Origin: Neisseriaceae bacterium JH1-16
Lineage (GTDB): Bacteria; Pseudomonadota; Gammaproteobacteria; Burkholderiales; Chromobacteriaceae
NCBI GenBank assembly: GCA_025989215.1
Contig: JAPDNP010000010.1
Coordinates: 51,064-115,063, forward strand
Direction of reading: 5' to 3'
DNA: 64,000 nt
Shown here: piece after piece, positions 49,206-59,047 of the stretch
Numbering within the stretch: the first letter of the stretch is position 1
How the letters are laid out: each line of letters begins with the position of its first letter
Notes under the pieces: generated by a model
The model's database searches: none
Seen by the model: the letters and a program-made list of their open reading frames with translations, nothing else
What the model was told of the DNA's origin: nothing
Translations under genes and position numbers: made by a program

Positions 49206-49610
49206 TTACTCGGTCGGCTTGCCGCGCAGTCGCTTCACGTCGCTGCGTACCGCCTTGCCCTTGAGCCGGCGCTGCTGCGAGCCGCGCGTTGGCTTGGTTG
49301 CCTTCCGCGGCTTCTCGACCTGACAGGCGCGATCGACCAATTCCTGCAATCGCTGCAACGCCTCGAGCTGGTTCAGCTTCAAGCTGCGCGAGCCCTGCGC
49401 CTTGATGACCACCACCCCGGACGACGAGACCCGCTGGTCGTTCAGCGCCAGCAACGCCGCCTTCACCACCTCGGGCAGCGACGACTTGCCGATATCGAAG
49501 CGCAGGTGCACCGCGCAGGACACCTTGTTGACATTCTGCCCGCCCGCGCCTTGCGCGCGGATCATGCCGAACTCGACCTCGCGCTCGTCCAGCACTACCT
49601 TGCCGGCCAT
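49206..49610 (-). CDS. arfB: Alternative ribosome-rescue factor ArfB
   Basis: A 134-residue peptidyl-tRNA hydrolase that frees ribosomes stalled on truncated mRNA. The release-factor catalytic GGQ motif is seen in IRAQGAGGQNVNKVSCAVHL (GGQ at about residues 22-24). The C-terminal tail is rich in Lys, Arg and Gln (RKATKPTRGSQQRRLKGKAV), which probes the empty mRNA channel. Length is usual for ArfB/YaeJ. Confidence 0.95.
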   Translation of the reverse strand: MAGKVVLDEREVEFGMIRAQGAGGQNVNKVSCAVHLRFDIGKSSLPEVVKAALLALNDQRVSSSGVVVIKAQGSRSLKLNQLEALQRLQELVDRACQVEKPRKATKPTRGSQQRRLKGKAVRSDVKRLRGKPTE

Positions 49611-49720
49611 TTCATCTTTCCTTCTGGTTCATCACAGGGAGGGCCATCCGGCCCAACCCATTGATCCGACGCCAAAGCAAAAACGGCGCGATCCGAAGAC
49701 CGCGCCGTTCTTTAAATTCT

Positions 49721-49810
49721 GGCGGAGAGAGGGGGATTCGAACCCCCGTCAGGGTATTACCCTGAACACGCTTTCCAGGCGTGCGACTTAAACCACTCAT
49801 CCATCTCTCC
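49721..49810 (-). tRNA. tRNA-Ser(GGA)
   Basis: A 90-base class II tRNA with CCA. Acceptor GGAGAGA/TCTCTCC, G73, anticodon stem CACGC/GCGTG with loop CTGGAAA giving GGA, a long variable arm (CAGGGTAATACCCTG) and T-arm GGGGG-TTCGAAT-CCCCC. All parts fit serine. Confidence 0.96.
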
Positions 49811-49894
49811 GGGTCTCTGTTCAGCAGTGCCGTCAGAGGCTGCGCAGTATAAATGGGCGCCCAAATATTGGCAAGCGCTGCCGCTGTATTTTTT

Positions 49895-51019
49895 TCAATC
49901 GGGCTCCGCTACCCGCTCTGAATACGCGGAATGGCTGCGCAATTCGGCCAGATAATCGGCCACGCCGGCCCGCTCGCGCTGCAGCCAACGCGCGATCGCA
50001 GCCCGGAACGTCGGTTCAGCAATCCAATGCGCCGACGCGGTGCGCACCGGCTCGAAGCCGCGCGCCTGTTTGTGCTCGCCCTGCGCCCCGCCCTCGAACA
50101 CCGCCAGCCCCTGCGCGATCGCGTACTCGATGCCGGCGTAGTAGCACAGCTCGAAGTGCAGCAGCGGCACATCGGTCAACGCGCCCCAGTAGCGCCCGTA
50201 CAGCGCCTGGCCGTTGCGCACGCACAGGCTGTAGGCCAGCGGCTCGCCGTCGCGCTCGGCCACGAACAACACCAGCTGTTCGGCCATCGTAGCGCCGATC
50301 TGCCGGAAGAACTCCAGGTTCAGATACGGCGTCGAGCGGTGCTCATGGTAGGTGTTGACGTAGCCGCGATGAAAACCGGCCCAGTCGGCCGCACCGATCG
50401 CCTCGCCCTCCAGCACCCGCACCGTCACGCCGGCCTCGACGACGCGCCGGCGCTCCTGGCGGATCTTCTTGCGCTTGTCGCGGTTGAGCGCGTCAAGGAA
50501 GTCGGCGAAGTCGCGATAGCCGCGGTTCTGCCAGTGAAACTGCACACCGTGGCGCACCAGCCAGCCGCGTTCGGCCAACGTAGCTAGCTCCGCCTCGGGC
50601 GGGAACAGCACATGGGCGCTCGACAGCTGGTGCTCGGCCACCAGCGTCTCGGCCGCGCCGGCCAGCAGCCCGGCATCGCCCATCAAGCGCGAGCCCTCCA
50701 CCGGGGTGAACGGCACCGCGATCAGCAGCTTGGGGTAGTAAGCCAACCCGGCGCGCTCAAACGCCTCGGCCCAGGCCCAATCGAATACGTACTCGCCCCA
50801 GGAATGGCTTTTCAGATAGGCCGGCGCAGCGGCCAGCAGCCGACCGTCCCGCTCGACCATCAGCGGCAGCGGCTGCCAGCCGGTGTCCTGACCAACCGCC
50901 CCGCTCGCCTCCAGTGCCGCCAGCCAGGCATGGCGCGTGAACGGATCATCGACTCCCGCCAAGGCATCCCACTGCCCGGCCGCGATGCTGGCCAAGGCGT
51001 CACCAACCGTGACATTCAA
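49895..51019 (-). CDS. GNAT-superfamily protein (peptidogalycan biosynthesis/DUF482 type)
   Basis: A 374-residue protein with two acetyltransferase-like folds. Seen: AAAPAYLKSHSWGEYVFDWA, then YYPKLLIAVPFTPVEGSRLM, then the later FFRQIGATMAEQLVLFVAER, typical of the DUF482 group whose members are thought to acylate amines or aminoacylate. The start codon is TTG at 51019, set by AAGGAG six bases before it. The gene is divergent from nadE, with the two starts 69 bases apart. Confidence 0.82.
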   Translation of the reverse strand: MNVTVGDALASIAAGQWDALAGVDDPFTRHAWLAALEASGAVGQDTGWQPLPLMVERDGRLLAAAPAYLKSHSWGEYVFDWAWAEAFERAGLAYYPKLLIAVPFTPVEGSRLMGDAGLLAGAAETLVAEHQLSSAHVLFPPEAELATLAERGWLVRHGVQFHWQNRGYRDFADFLDALNRDKRKKIRQERRRVVEAGVTVRVLEGEAIGAADWAGFHRGYVNTYHEHRSTPYLNLEFFRQIGATMAEQLVLFVAERDGEPLAYSLCVRNGQALYGRYWGALTDVPLLHFELCYYAGIEYAIAQGLAVFEGGAQGEHKQARGFEPVRTASAHWIAEPTFRAAIARWLQRERAGVADYLAELRSHSAYSERVAEPD

Positions 51020-51088
51020 ACCGGACTCCTTTCGGGCGCCGCGCTGCGGTAAAATCGCCCCATTCTGTTATTGATGGCTGCCTTCAAG

Positions 51089-52681
51089 ATGCGACTCGCG
51101 CTTGCCCAGTTCAACCCCATCGTCGGCGACATCGCCGGCAATACCCAGAAAATCCTCGCGCTGGCCCACCAGGCGATGGCTGCCGGCGCCGACGTGCTGG
51201 TCACCCCGGAGCTGGCGCTGACCGGCTACAGCCCGGAAGACCTGCTGCTGCGCGACCACTTCTACCGTGCCTGCTCCCAGGCGATGGACGAACTGCTGGA
51301 GCTGGACGGCATTACGCTGGTGATCGGCCATCCGGTCAAGCTCGGCAACGAGCGCTTCAACGCCGCCACCGTGTTGCGCGACGGCAACCGGCTGGGCCAG
51401 TACCACAAGATGCTGCTGCCCAACGACGAAGTGTTCGACGAGTGCCGCTACTTCACCCCGGGTGCCACCCCGCTGGTGTTCGAGCAGAACGGCGTGAAGG
51501 TCGGCGTGCTGATCTGCGAGGACGTCTGGTCGATCGAGCCGGCGGCCGAAACCGCCGACGAAGGCGCCGAAGTGATCGTGGCTCTGAACGCCTCGCCATT
51601 CCACCGCAACAAGATCGGCGCCCGCCACGACGTGGTGCGCTACCGCGTCGAGGAAACCGGCGTGCCGATCGCCTATGTGAACCTGACCGGCGGCCAGGAC
51701 GAACTGGTGTTCGACGGCGCCTCGTTCGCCGTTAACAAGGCCGGCGAAGTGGTGGCCCAGGCCGCCGCCTACGATGACGAGTTGCTGATCGTCGAGTTGG
51801 CCGACGGCGACATCCTGCCTGCAGCCCAGGCCGCCCTGCCCGACCCGGTGGAAAGCGTCTACCGCGCCCTGACGGTGGGCGTGCGCGACTACATCGGCAA
51901 GAACGGCTTCCCGGGCGCGCTGCTCGGCCTGTCCGGCGGCATCGACTCGGCGCTGACGCTGGCAGTGGCGGTCGATGCGCTCGGCGCCGACAAGGTGCAC
52001 GCGGTGATGATGCCGTCGCGCTACACCGCCGACATCAGCGTCGACGACTCGCGCGACATGGTGCAGCGCATCGGCGTCAAATACGACGAGATCGCCATCT
52101 GGCCGATGTACGAGAGCTTCACCGCCGCGCTGGCGCCGTCGTTCGCAGGGTTGGCCGAAGACACCACCGAAGAGAACCTGCAGGCGCGCATCCGCGGCAC
52201 CCTGCTGATGGCGCTGTCGAACAAGACCGGCAAGCTGGTGCTGACCACCGGCAACAAGTCCGAGATGACCACCGGCTACTGCACCCTGTACGGCGACATG
52301 GCCGGCGGCTTCGCGGTGCTGAAGGACGTGGCCAAGACGCTGGTGGTGCAGCTGTGCGAATGGCGCAACACCCAGTCCGACATCATCCCGACCCGCATCA
52401 TCACCCGCCCGCCGTCGGCCGAACTGCGCCCGGACCAGACCGACCAGGACAGCCTGCCGCCGTATGAGGTGCTCGACGCGATCATGGCACGCTACGTCGA
52501 AGGCAATATGTCAGCCGAAGAGATCATCGCCGACGGTTTCGCCGAGGCCGACGTGCGCCGCGTGGTGCGTCTGTTGAAGATCAACGAGTACAAACGTCGC
52601 CAATCGCCGGTCGGCCCGCGCATCACCCATCGCGGCTTCGGCAAGGACTGGCGCTACCCGATCACCAACAAATTCAGCTGA
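51089..52681 (+). CDS. nadE: Glutamine-dependent NAD(+) synthetase
   Basis: A 530-residue two-domain enzyme for the last step of NAD synthesis. Residues 1-~260 are a nitrilase-type glutaminase (catalytic Glu in TPELALTGYSPEDLLL, Lys in YHKMLLPNDEVFDE, Cys in VGVLICEDVWS). The rest is the synthetase with the ATP loop LGLSGGIDSALTLAVAVDAL. Homologues start MRLALAQFNP, so ATG 51089 is chosen; ATG 51074 would add MAAFK. TAAAAT at 51050-51055 is a possible -10. Confidence 0.95.
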   Translation: MRLALAQFNPIVGDIAGNTQKILALAHQAMAAGADVLVTPELALTGYSPEDLLLRDHFYRACSQAMDELLELDGITLVIGHPVKLGNERFNAATVLRDGNRLGQYHKMLLPNDEVFDECRYFTPGATPLVFEQNGVKVGVLICEDVWSIEPAAETADEGAEVIVALNASPFHRNKIGARHDVVRYRVEETGVPIAYVNLTGGQDELVFDGASFAVNKAGEVVAQAAAYDDELLIVELADGDILPAAQAALPDPVESVYRALTVGVRDYIGKNGFPGALLGLSGGIDSALTLAVAVDALGADKVHAVMMPSRYTADISVDDSRDMVQRIGVKYDEIAIWPMYESFTAALAPSFAGLAEDTTEENLQARIRGTLLMALSNKTGKLVLTTGNKSEMTTGYCTLYGDMAGGFAVLKDVAKTLVVQLCEWRNTQSDIIPTRIITRPPSAELRPDQTDQDSLPPYEVLDAIMARYVEGNMSAEEIIADGFAEADVRRVVRLLKINEYKRRQSPVGPRITHRGFGKDWRYPITNKFS

Positions 52682-52701
52682 GCGCGCTCGGCACCGAACA
52701 C

Positions 52702-52725
52702 AGGCCGCCCCCGGGCGGCCTTTTT
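52702..52725 (+). terminator. Terminator of nadE
   Basis: AGGCCGCCC (52702-52710) and GGGCGGCCT (52713-52721) with T-run TTTTT follow the nadE stop by 20 bases. Confidence 0.9.
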
Positions 52726-52829
52726 GTTGCTCATTGCGTCATGACCGTATGCCTTTTCGGCCTGACATCCAAACAGCATGGCAAATCCCGTATCATTCGC
52801 CACCTCGAATGATCAACCAACACCCCACC

Positions 52830-53960
52830 ATGACCGCGACAAGAGGACTCATCGGACTCGTAGCCGGCTGCCTGCTGCTGACCGGCTGCGCCTCGCCGCT
52901 GGCCGGCAAACCCGCCGACAGCGTGGCCATCACGGCGATCGAGCGCAATCTGCGGGAAAGCCGCTACAACTTCGACGGCAGTATCCGCATTGAACAGCTC
53001 CAATTGGCGCCGTCCGACGGCAAGGCCGCCGAGTCCCCGATCAACCGCCGCGCCCGCGACATCATCAAGTCGCTACGCATCGATCTGACCGGCGCGGTCG
53101 ACGCCAAGGCCCGCAAACTGGAGCTGAACCCCACCCTGCGCTTCGCGCGACGCAATGCCGAAGTCTGGCTGCGCGTACCGATGCTGATCGATGCCGACCA
53201 CTACGCCCTGCTGGTGGATGCCTCGGCCTTCGACCTGGTGTTCGACAGCCTGGGCGGCGCAAACGAAGGCAAACTGCTGCGCCTGCAGCTGCCGGAGAGC
53301 ATGGCCAAGCAGATTCCGCTCACCGCGATTCTCGACGCCCTACCCGGCATCGTGCGCGACGGCTATCGCCAGGTCGATCCGCAGGCGTTCAAGCTGCTGC
53401 CGCTCGACGACGAGGCCCGCCAGCTCGGCGCGCAATACCTGGTCGAACTCAAGCTCGACAACAGCGCGCAGTTGGTCCTGAGCACCTTCATCTTCGACGG
53501 CGTGAAGAAGGTGGTGCAACAGCAGCACCCGCAACCGGTCGCCGCCACACCCGAGCGCGTCGATCCGACCCTGATGGCGGACACGCTCGGTGTGCTACTG
53601 AAGGCCAGCAGCAAAGACGTCCAGAACGACCAGACCACCCAGTTGCTGCTCGACCGCAGCGGCCGCCTGCTGGGGATGCGCCAGCACACCGCAATCGGCT
53701 ACAAAGGCTTCAGCGCCTCCATGCTCACCACGCTGCGCCTGTTCAACTACAACCACCCCACCTTCACCCTCGATCCGGTCAAGAGCGGCGTGATCGAGCT
53801 GAAGGACCTGCCGCTGCCATCCTGGCTGGACGACCGCTCGCCGAAATCGCCGAAATCCGACCAGGACGACACCGTGGCCAGCGCCGAGCCGGTCACGCTG
53901 TCACCCCCGGTACCAGTGCTGCAGCCCCGCAAGGCCAAGACCGTCACGCGCCAGCACTAG
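52830..53960 (+). CDS. Predicted lipoprotein of unknown function
   Basis: A 376-residue protein beginning MTATRGLIGLVAGCLLLTGC, a lipoprotein signal with lipobox LTGC, so it is anchored in a membrane facing the periplasm. The mature part has beta-rich repeats (YNFDGSIRIEQLQLAPSDGK, LRIDLTGAVDAKARKLELNP) that remind of outer-membrane assembly or lipid-binding proteins, but no family was recognised. The last 50 residues are charged and Pro-rich. ATG 52809 is a possible earlier start; the signal peptide favours 52830. Confidence 0.72.
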   Translation: MTATRGLIGLVAGCLLLTGCASPLAGKPADSVAITAIERNLRESRYNFDGSIRIEQLQLAPSDGKAAESPINRRARDIIKSLRIDLTGAVDAKARKLELNPTLRFARRNAEVWLRVPMLIDADHYALLVDASAFDLVFDSLGGANEGKLLRLQLPESMAKQIPLTAILDALPGIVRDGYRQVDPQAFKLLPLDDEARQLGAQYLVELKLDNSAQLVLSTFIFDGVKKVVQQQHPQPVAATPERVDPTLMADTLGVLLKASSKDVQNDQTTQLLLDRSGRLLGMRQHTAIGYKGFSASMLTTLRLFNYNHPTFTLDPVKSGVIELKDLPLPSWLDDRSPKSPKSDQDDTVASAEPVTLSPPVPVLQPRKAKTVTRQH

Positions 53961-54208
53961 CCGTTCGGCCAAGCTCCTGCGCCCGCGCCCCTGCCGGGCG
54001 CGTTTCTCATGGCTGGCGCGGCACGGTAAAATGGCCGCCATGCTCGGCGCAGACCTCATCCAGGCCGGACCGGGCGGGAAACCTTGCAAGCGCCGGCACA
54101 GTCGAACCCGGCATCAAGCTTGTTATTCCGCCCGACAGCCTGACCTAGTAAGGTATCTGTCATCACCATGGAGCCGACGCGCGCCGCCGGCTCCCGCAAG
54201 GGACCCAC

Positions 54209-54820
54209 ATGAAAAAACTCGCGCTGACCCTGATCGCCGCCGCCCTGCTGCCGCTGACCGCCAACGCCGCCGCCATCGCCCAGCTCAAGGCCTTCGTCAA
54301 CGGCAGCAAGACGCTTTCGGCCAACTTCGCCCAGGTCGTCACCAATCAGGGCAAGACCGACAACGCCAGCGGCACGCTGGAAATCTCCCGTCCCGGCAAG
54401 TTCCGCTGGAGCTACACCCAGCCGTATGAACAGCTGATCGTCGGCGACGGCAAGCGCCTGTGGGTGTACGACAAGGAGCTGGCCCAGGTCACCACCCGCC
54501 CGCTCGACGCGGCGCTGGGCAGCAGCCCGGCCGCGTTGCTGGCCGGCAGCAACGCGATCGAACACGACTACCTGCTGCGCGAAGTCGGCCGCCAGGGCAA
54601 TATCGAGTGGCTGGCCGCCAGCCCGAAGAAGAGCGAAAACAGCTTCCAGGCGATCCGCATGGGCTTCACCGACAACAATCTGGTGGCGATGGAGCTGACC
54701 GACAGCTTCGGCAACCTGACCAAACTGTCGTTCAGCAATATGAAGAAGAACCCCGCCATCGCCACCGACCATTTCCGCTTCGTTCCGCCCAAGGGCGTGG
54801 ACGTGATGAGCGACCAGTAA
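54209..54820 (+). CDS. lolA: Outer-membrane lipoprotein carrier LolA
   Basis: A 203-residue periplasmic chaperone that carries lipoproteins from the LolCDE complex to LolB. It has a signal peptide (MKKLALTLIAAALLPLTANA, cleavage after ANA) and the family's beta-half-barrel segments: ASGTLEISRPGKFRWSYTQP, YEQLIVGDGKRLWVYDKELA and SFGNLTKLSFSNMKKNP. It is 4 bases from rarA, and lolA-rarA-serS is a common proteobacterial order, so an operon is likely. Confidence 0.95.
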   Translation: MKKLALTLIAAALLPLTANAAAIAQLKAFVNGSKTLSANFAQVVTNQGKTDNASGTLEISRPGKFRWSYTQPYEQLIVGDGKRLWVYDKELAQVTTRPLDAALGSSPAALLAGSNAIEHDYLLREVGRQGNIEWLAASPKKSENSFQAIRMGFTDNNLVAMELTDSFGNLTKLSFSNMKKNPAIATDHFRFVPPKGVDVMSDQ

Positions 54821-54824
54821 ATCC

Positions 54825-56144
54825 ATGAGCGATCTGTTTGCCGCCGAGCCGAAGAAACCGTTGGCCGAAGCGCTGCGCCCCACCACGCTCGATGAGGTGA
54901 TCGGCCAGCAGCATTTGATCGGCCCGGGCAAGCCGCTGCGCCTGGCGGTCGAGGCCAAGACCCCGCACTCGATGATCCTGTGGGGCCCGCCCGGTGTCGG
55001 CAAGACTACGCTGGCGCGCATCCTCGCCAACAGCTTCGACGCCGAGTTCATCCCGCTGTCGGCGGTGCTGTCCGGGGTAAAGGACATCCGCGAGGCGGTC
55101 GAGCGCGCCCACGCCGCACTGATGCGCAATGGCCGACCGACCATCCTGTTCGTCGACGAGGTGCACCGCTTCAACAAGAGCCAGCAGGATGCCTTCCTGC
55201 CCTACGTCGAATCGGGGCTGTTCACCTTCATCGGCGCCACCACCGAGAACCCGTCGTTCGAGGTCAACTCGGCGCTGCTGTCGCGCGCTCAGGTCTACGT
55301 ACTCAACGCCTTGAGCGACGCCGAGCTGCGCGGCCTGCTCGGCCGGGTGACCACCAACGGTGCGCTCGGCACGCTGGAATTCGACGACGCCGCCGTCGAC
55401 ACGCTGATCGGCTATGCCGACGGCGACGCGCGGCGCCTCCTCAACCTGCTGGAGCAGACCCGCACCGCCGCGCTGGCGCGCAAGGTTGGCCGAATCGACG
55501 CCGCTTTCCTCGGCGAAGTACTCACCGTCAACGCACGGCGCTTCGACAAGGGCGGCGAAGCCTTCTACGACCAGATATCGGCGCTGCACAAGTCGGTACG
55601 CGGCTCCAACCCGGACGGCGCCCTGTACTGGCTGACCCGCATGCTCGACGGCGGCGCCGATCCGCGCTATCTGGCGCGCCGGCTGGTGCGGATGGCCTGG
55701 GAGGACATCGGCTTGGCCGATCCGCGCGCCGCGCGTGTCGCGCTCGACGCCGCCGACACCTACGAGCGACTCGGCAGCCCCGAGGGCGAGCTGGCGCTCG
55801 GCCAGGCGGCGATCTATCTTGCCATCGCCGCCAAGAGCAATGCCGGCTACAACGCGTATAATCAGGCCCGAGCCTTCGTGGCGCAGGACAAGTCGCGACC
55901 GGTGCCGGTGCACCTGCGCAATGCGCCGACCAAGCTGATGAAGGAACTCGGCTACGGTCACGACTACCGCTACGCCCACGACGAACCGCATGCCTATGCC
56001 GCCGGCGAGACCTACCTGCCCGAAGGGCTGGAGGACATCCGCTGGTACGAACCGGTGCCGCGCGGCCTGGAGAGCAAGATCGCCGAGAAGCTCGCCTTCC
56101 TGCGCGGCCTGGATGCGGCCGCCAACGACAACCAACACGACTAG
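54825..56144 (+). CDS. rarA: Replication-associated recombination protein A (AAA+)
   Basis: A 439-residue AAA+ ATPase (MgsA/RarA) acting at stalled replication forks. Walker A is WGPPGVGKTTLARILAN, Walker B TILFVDEVHRFNKSQQDAFL, sensor 1 GATTENPSFEVNSALLSRAQ. The C-terminal tetramerisation part has AARVALDAADTYERLGSPEG and YNAYNQARAFVAQDKSRPVP. Length is usual. It starts 4 bases after lolA. Confidence 0.96.
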   Translation: MSDLFAAEPKKPLAEALRPTTLDEVIGQQHLIGPGKPLRLAVEAKTPHSMILWGPPGVGKTTLARILANSFDAEFIPLSAVLSGVKDIREAVERAHAALMRNGRPTILFVDEVHRFNKSQQDAFLPYVESGLFTFIGATTENPSFEVNSALLSRAQVYVLNALSDAELRGLLGRVTTNGALGTLEFDDAAVDTLIGYADGDARRLLNLLEQTRTAALARKVGRIDAAFLGEVLTVNARRFDKGGEAFYDQISALHKSVRGSNPDGALYWLTRMLDGGADPRYLARRLVRMAWEDIGLADPRAARVALDAADTYERLGSPEGELALGQAAIYLAIAAKSNAGYNAYNQARAFVAQDKSRPVPVHLRNAPTKLMKELGYGHDYRYAHDEPHAYAAGETYLPEGLEDIRWYEPVPRGLESKIAEKLAFLRGLDAAANDNQHD

Positions 56145-56161
56145 AACCTCAGAACAACTAG

Positions 56162-57460
<1,299 letters not shown>

Positions 57461-57467
57461 ACCGCCT

Positions 57468-57493
57468 TTCGGCCAACCTTGACGTTGGCCGAA
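57468..57493. terminator. Hairpin of two inverted uptake-like words after serS
   Basis: TTCGGCCAAC (57468-57477) pairs with GTTGGCCGAA (57484-57493) over 10 bp with a 6-base loop. It is followed immediately by a second, U-tract terminator (57496-57526). Confidence 0.85.
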
Positions 57494-57495
57494 GC

Positions 57496-57526
57496 AAAAA
57501 GCGCGACCCACGGGTCGCGCTTTTTT
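57496..57526 (+). terminator. Intrinsic terminator of serS
   Basis: AAAAAGCGCGACC (57496-57508) pairs with GGTCGCGCTTTTT (57513-57525) around a 4-base loop, continuing in Ts. It serves the lolA-rarA-serS unit. Confidence 0.92.
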
Positions 57527-57564
57527 CATGCCTTAGCTCCCGTCGACCACACCGGCCCATCATG

Positions 57565-57589
57565 AAAAAAGGCGACACATGGTCGCCTT
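57565..57589 (-). terminator. Intrinsic terminator of phaR
   Basis: On the minus strand AAGGCGAC and GTCGCCTT (57569-57576 and 57582-57589) form an 8-bp stem followed by six Ts, 38 bases after the phaR stop. Confidence 0.88.
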
Positions 57590-57627
57590 GTTCAATACAG
57601 ACTATCGGTCTTATCGACCCGGCCAGC

Positions 57628-58197
57628 TCAGCTGTCCTTGCCCTCGTCCGACTTCTCCCCCCCCGGATAGCCGGGGAAGCCAAAACCGGTGAACAGCTGC
57701 TTGGCCTGCTCCTGCATCCGGGCCTGCATATCGACGTAGAGCTGGGTGCTCTGATCCAGATAATTCGACATCATGTTCTGCATTGCCGGGCCCTGATAGT
57801 TCAGAAACTCGGACCACATCTTGGCATTGAACATGCCGTTGTCGCCGTAGATTGCCTGGCTCTGTTCCTGCATTTTTTGTTGCAACTGCGAGAAGAGCAG
57901 CAAATTCTTCTCCAGGAACGGCCCCATCATGCCTTGCATCGCCTGGCCGTAGAAACGGATGAACTGGGTCAGCACCTCATAGCTGAACATCGGGCTGCCA
58001 CCATTCTCTTCCTCGAGAATAATCTGCAACAGTACGCTGCGGGTGATGTCATCCTTGGTCTTGGCATCAATCACCTGGATTTCCACCTGATCAAGCACAA
58101 GCTGCTTCACATCGCCCAGGGTGATATACGAACTCGTCGCCGTATCGTACAAGCGACGGTTCGGATATTTTTTGACGACCCTCTTCTCCACACTCAT
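57628..58197 (-). CDS. phaR: Polyhydroxyalkanoate synthesis repressor PhaR
   Basis: A 189-residue DNA-binding repressor that senses PHA granules and represses phasin genes. The N-terminal PHB_acc_N domain reads RVVKKYPNRRLYDTATSSYI, followed by the accumulation-regulator repeat (EENGGSPMFSYEVLTQFIRF, YGQAMQGMMGPFLEKNLLLF). A Met/Gln-rich helical tail follows. GGGAG precedes the ATG. The divergent phasin gene starts 183 bases away and is its expected target. Confidence 0.95.
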   Translation of the reverse strand: MSVEKRVVKKYPNRRLYDTATSSYITLGDVKQLVLDQVEIQVIDAKTKDDITRSVLLQIILEEENGGSPMFSYEVLTQFIRFYGQAMQGMMGPFLEKNLLLFSQLQQKMQEQSQAIYGDNGMFNAKMWSEFLNYQGPAMQNMMSNYLDQSTQLYVDMQARMQEQAKQLFTGFGFPGYPGGEKSDEGKDS

Positions 58198-58380
58198 CTA
58201 ACGCTCCCGTTTTTATCGTGCGCTGCATCGTTGCGAATTTATCACAGGATGCCGCCCACTAGAGCAATTCTTCTAGGTAAGTCGCGGATTGCGTGCTAAA
58301 TTTATCGCTCATTGTGCAGTGCGCAATGACATACAAATTCCATGACCACCCGCTAACTTACCACGTGAGGGTCCTACAGA

Positions 58381-58935
58381 ATGACTGCCACCAATGAATC
58401 CCTGAGCAAGCTGCCTCTGAGCGGTATCGAGTCGGCGCTGCGTTTTGCCCAGATCTCGCTGGAAGGGACCGAACGCCTGGTCCGCCTGAATATCGAACTG
58501 TCCAAGCAACTGCTGGAAGAAAACGTTGCCCACGCCCGCGAGCTGGCCAACATCAAGGACCCGCAACAGGCACTGAGCCACCTGAACAAGGTTGCCGGCC
58601 AATCGGTCGAACAGGCCGTCAGCAACTCGCGCCAAGCCTACGACATCGTGTCGCAGACGCACAGCGAATTCACCAAGCTGGCTGAAACCCACCTCGACGA
58701 ACTGAACAAGACGCTGAACAGCAACCTCGACTCCTTCGCCAAGCAAGCTCCGGCTGGTTCGGAAGTCGTGGTCAACGGCATCAAGTCGGCGCTCGCTTCG
58801 GCCACCGCCGCTGCCAGCAGCGTCAGCAAGACCGCCAAGCAAGTCAGCGACCTGGCAGAAGCCAATCTGCGCGCTGCCGGCAACGCCACCAGCGAAGCGG
58901 TGAAATCGACCGGCCGCACCAACGGCGCCGCCTAA
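58381..58935 (+). CDS. Phasin family protein (PHA granule coat)
   Basis: A 184-residue amphipathic helical protein: SALRFAQISLEGTERLVRLN and LSKQLLEENVAHARELANIK are typical of phasin_2 proteins coating polyhydroxyalkanoate granules. The second half is Ala/Ser/Lys-rich. Divergent from phaR, with a 183-base shared control region; ends in a strong terminator. PHA storage is thus likely, although no phaC is in the window. Confidence 0.9.
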   Translation: MTATNESLSKLPLSGIESALRFAQISLEGTERLVRLNIELSKQLLEENVAHARELANIKDPQQALSHLNKVAGQSVEQAVSNSRQAYDIVSQTHSEFTKLAETHLDELNKTLNSNLDSFAKQAPAGSEVVVNGIKSALASATAAASSVSKTAKQVSDLAEANLRAAGNATSEAVKSTGRTNGAA

Positions 58936-58951
58936 GCACCCGGCTCCGCCT

Positions 58952-58983
58952 AAAACGGCCCCTCATTGAGGGGCCGTTTTTTT
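58952..58983 (+). terminator. Terminator of phasin gene
   Basis: AAAACGGCCCCT (58952-58963) and AGGGGCCGTTTT (58969-58980), loop 5, then Ts to 58983. Confidence 0.93.
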
Positions 58984-59047
58984 GGCCTCGTGCGCCAGGG
59001 AGAGTAGAATCCAGTTTCTTGTAGACAGAACCAACAGGTTGACCCGC

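Noticed and set aside
54732..56138. 468-residue open frame opposite rarA
   Set aside because: Antisense shadow of a conserved AAA+ gene; no motif and typical high-GC shadow composition.
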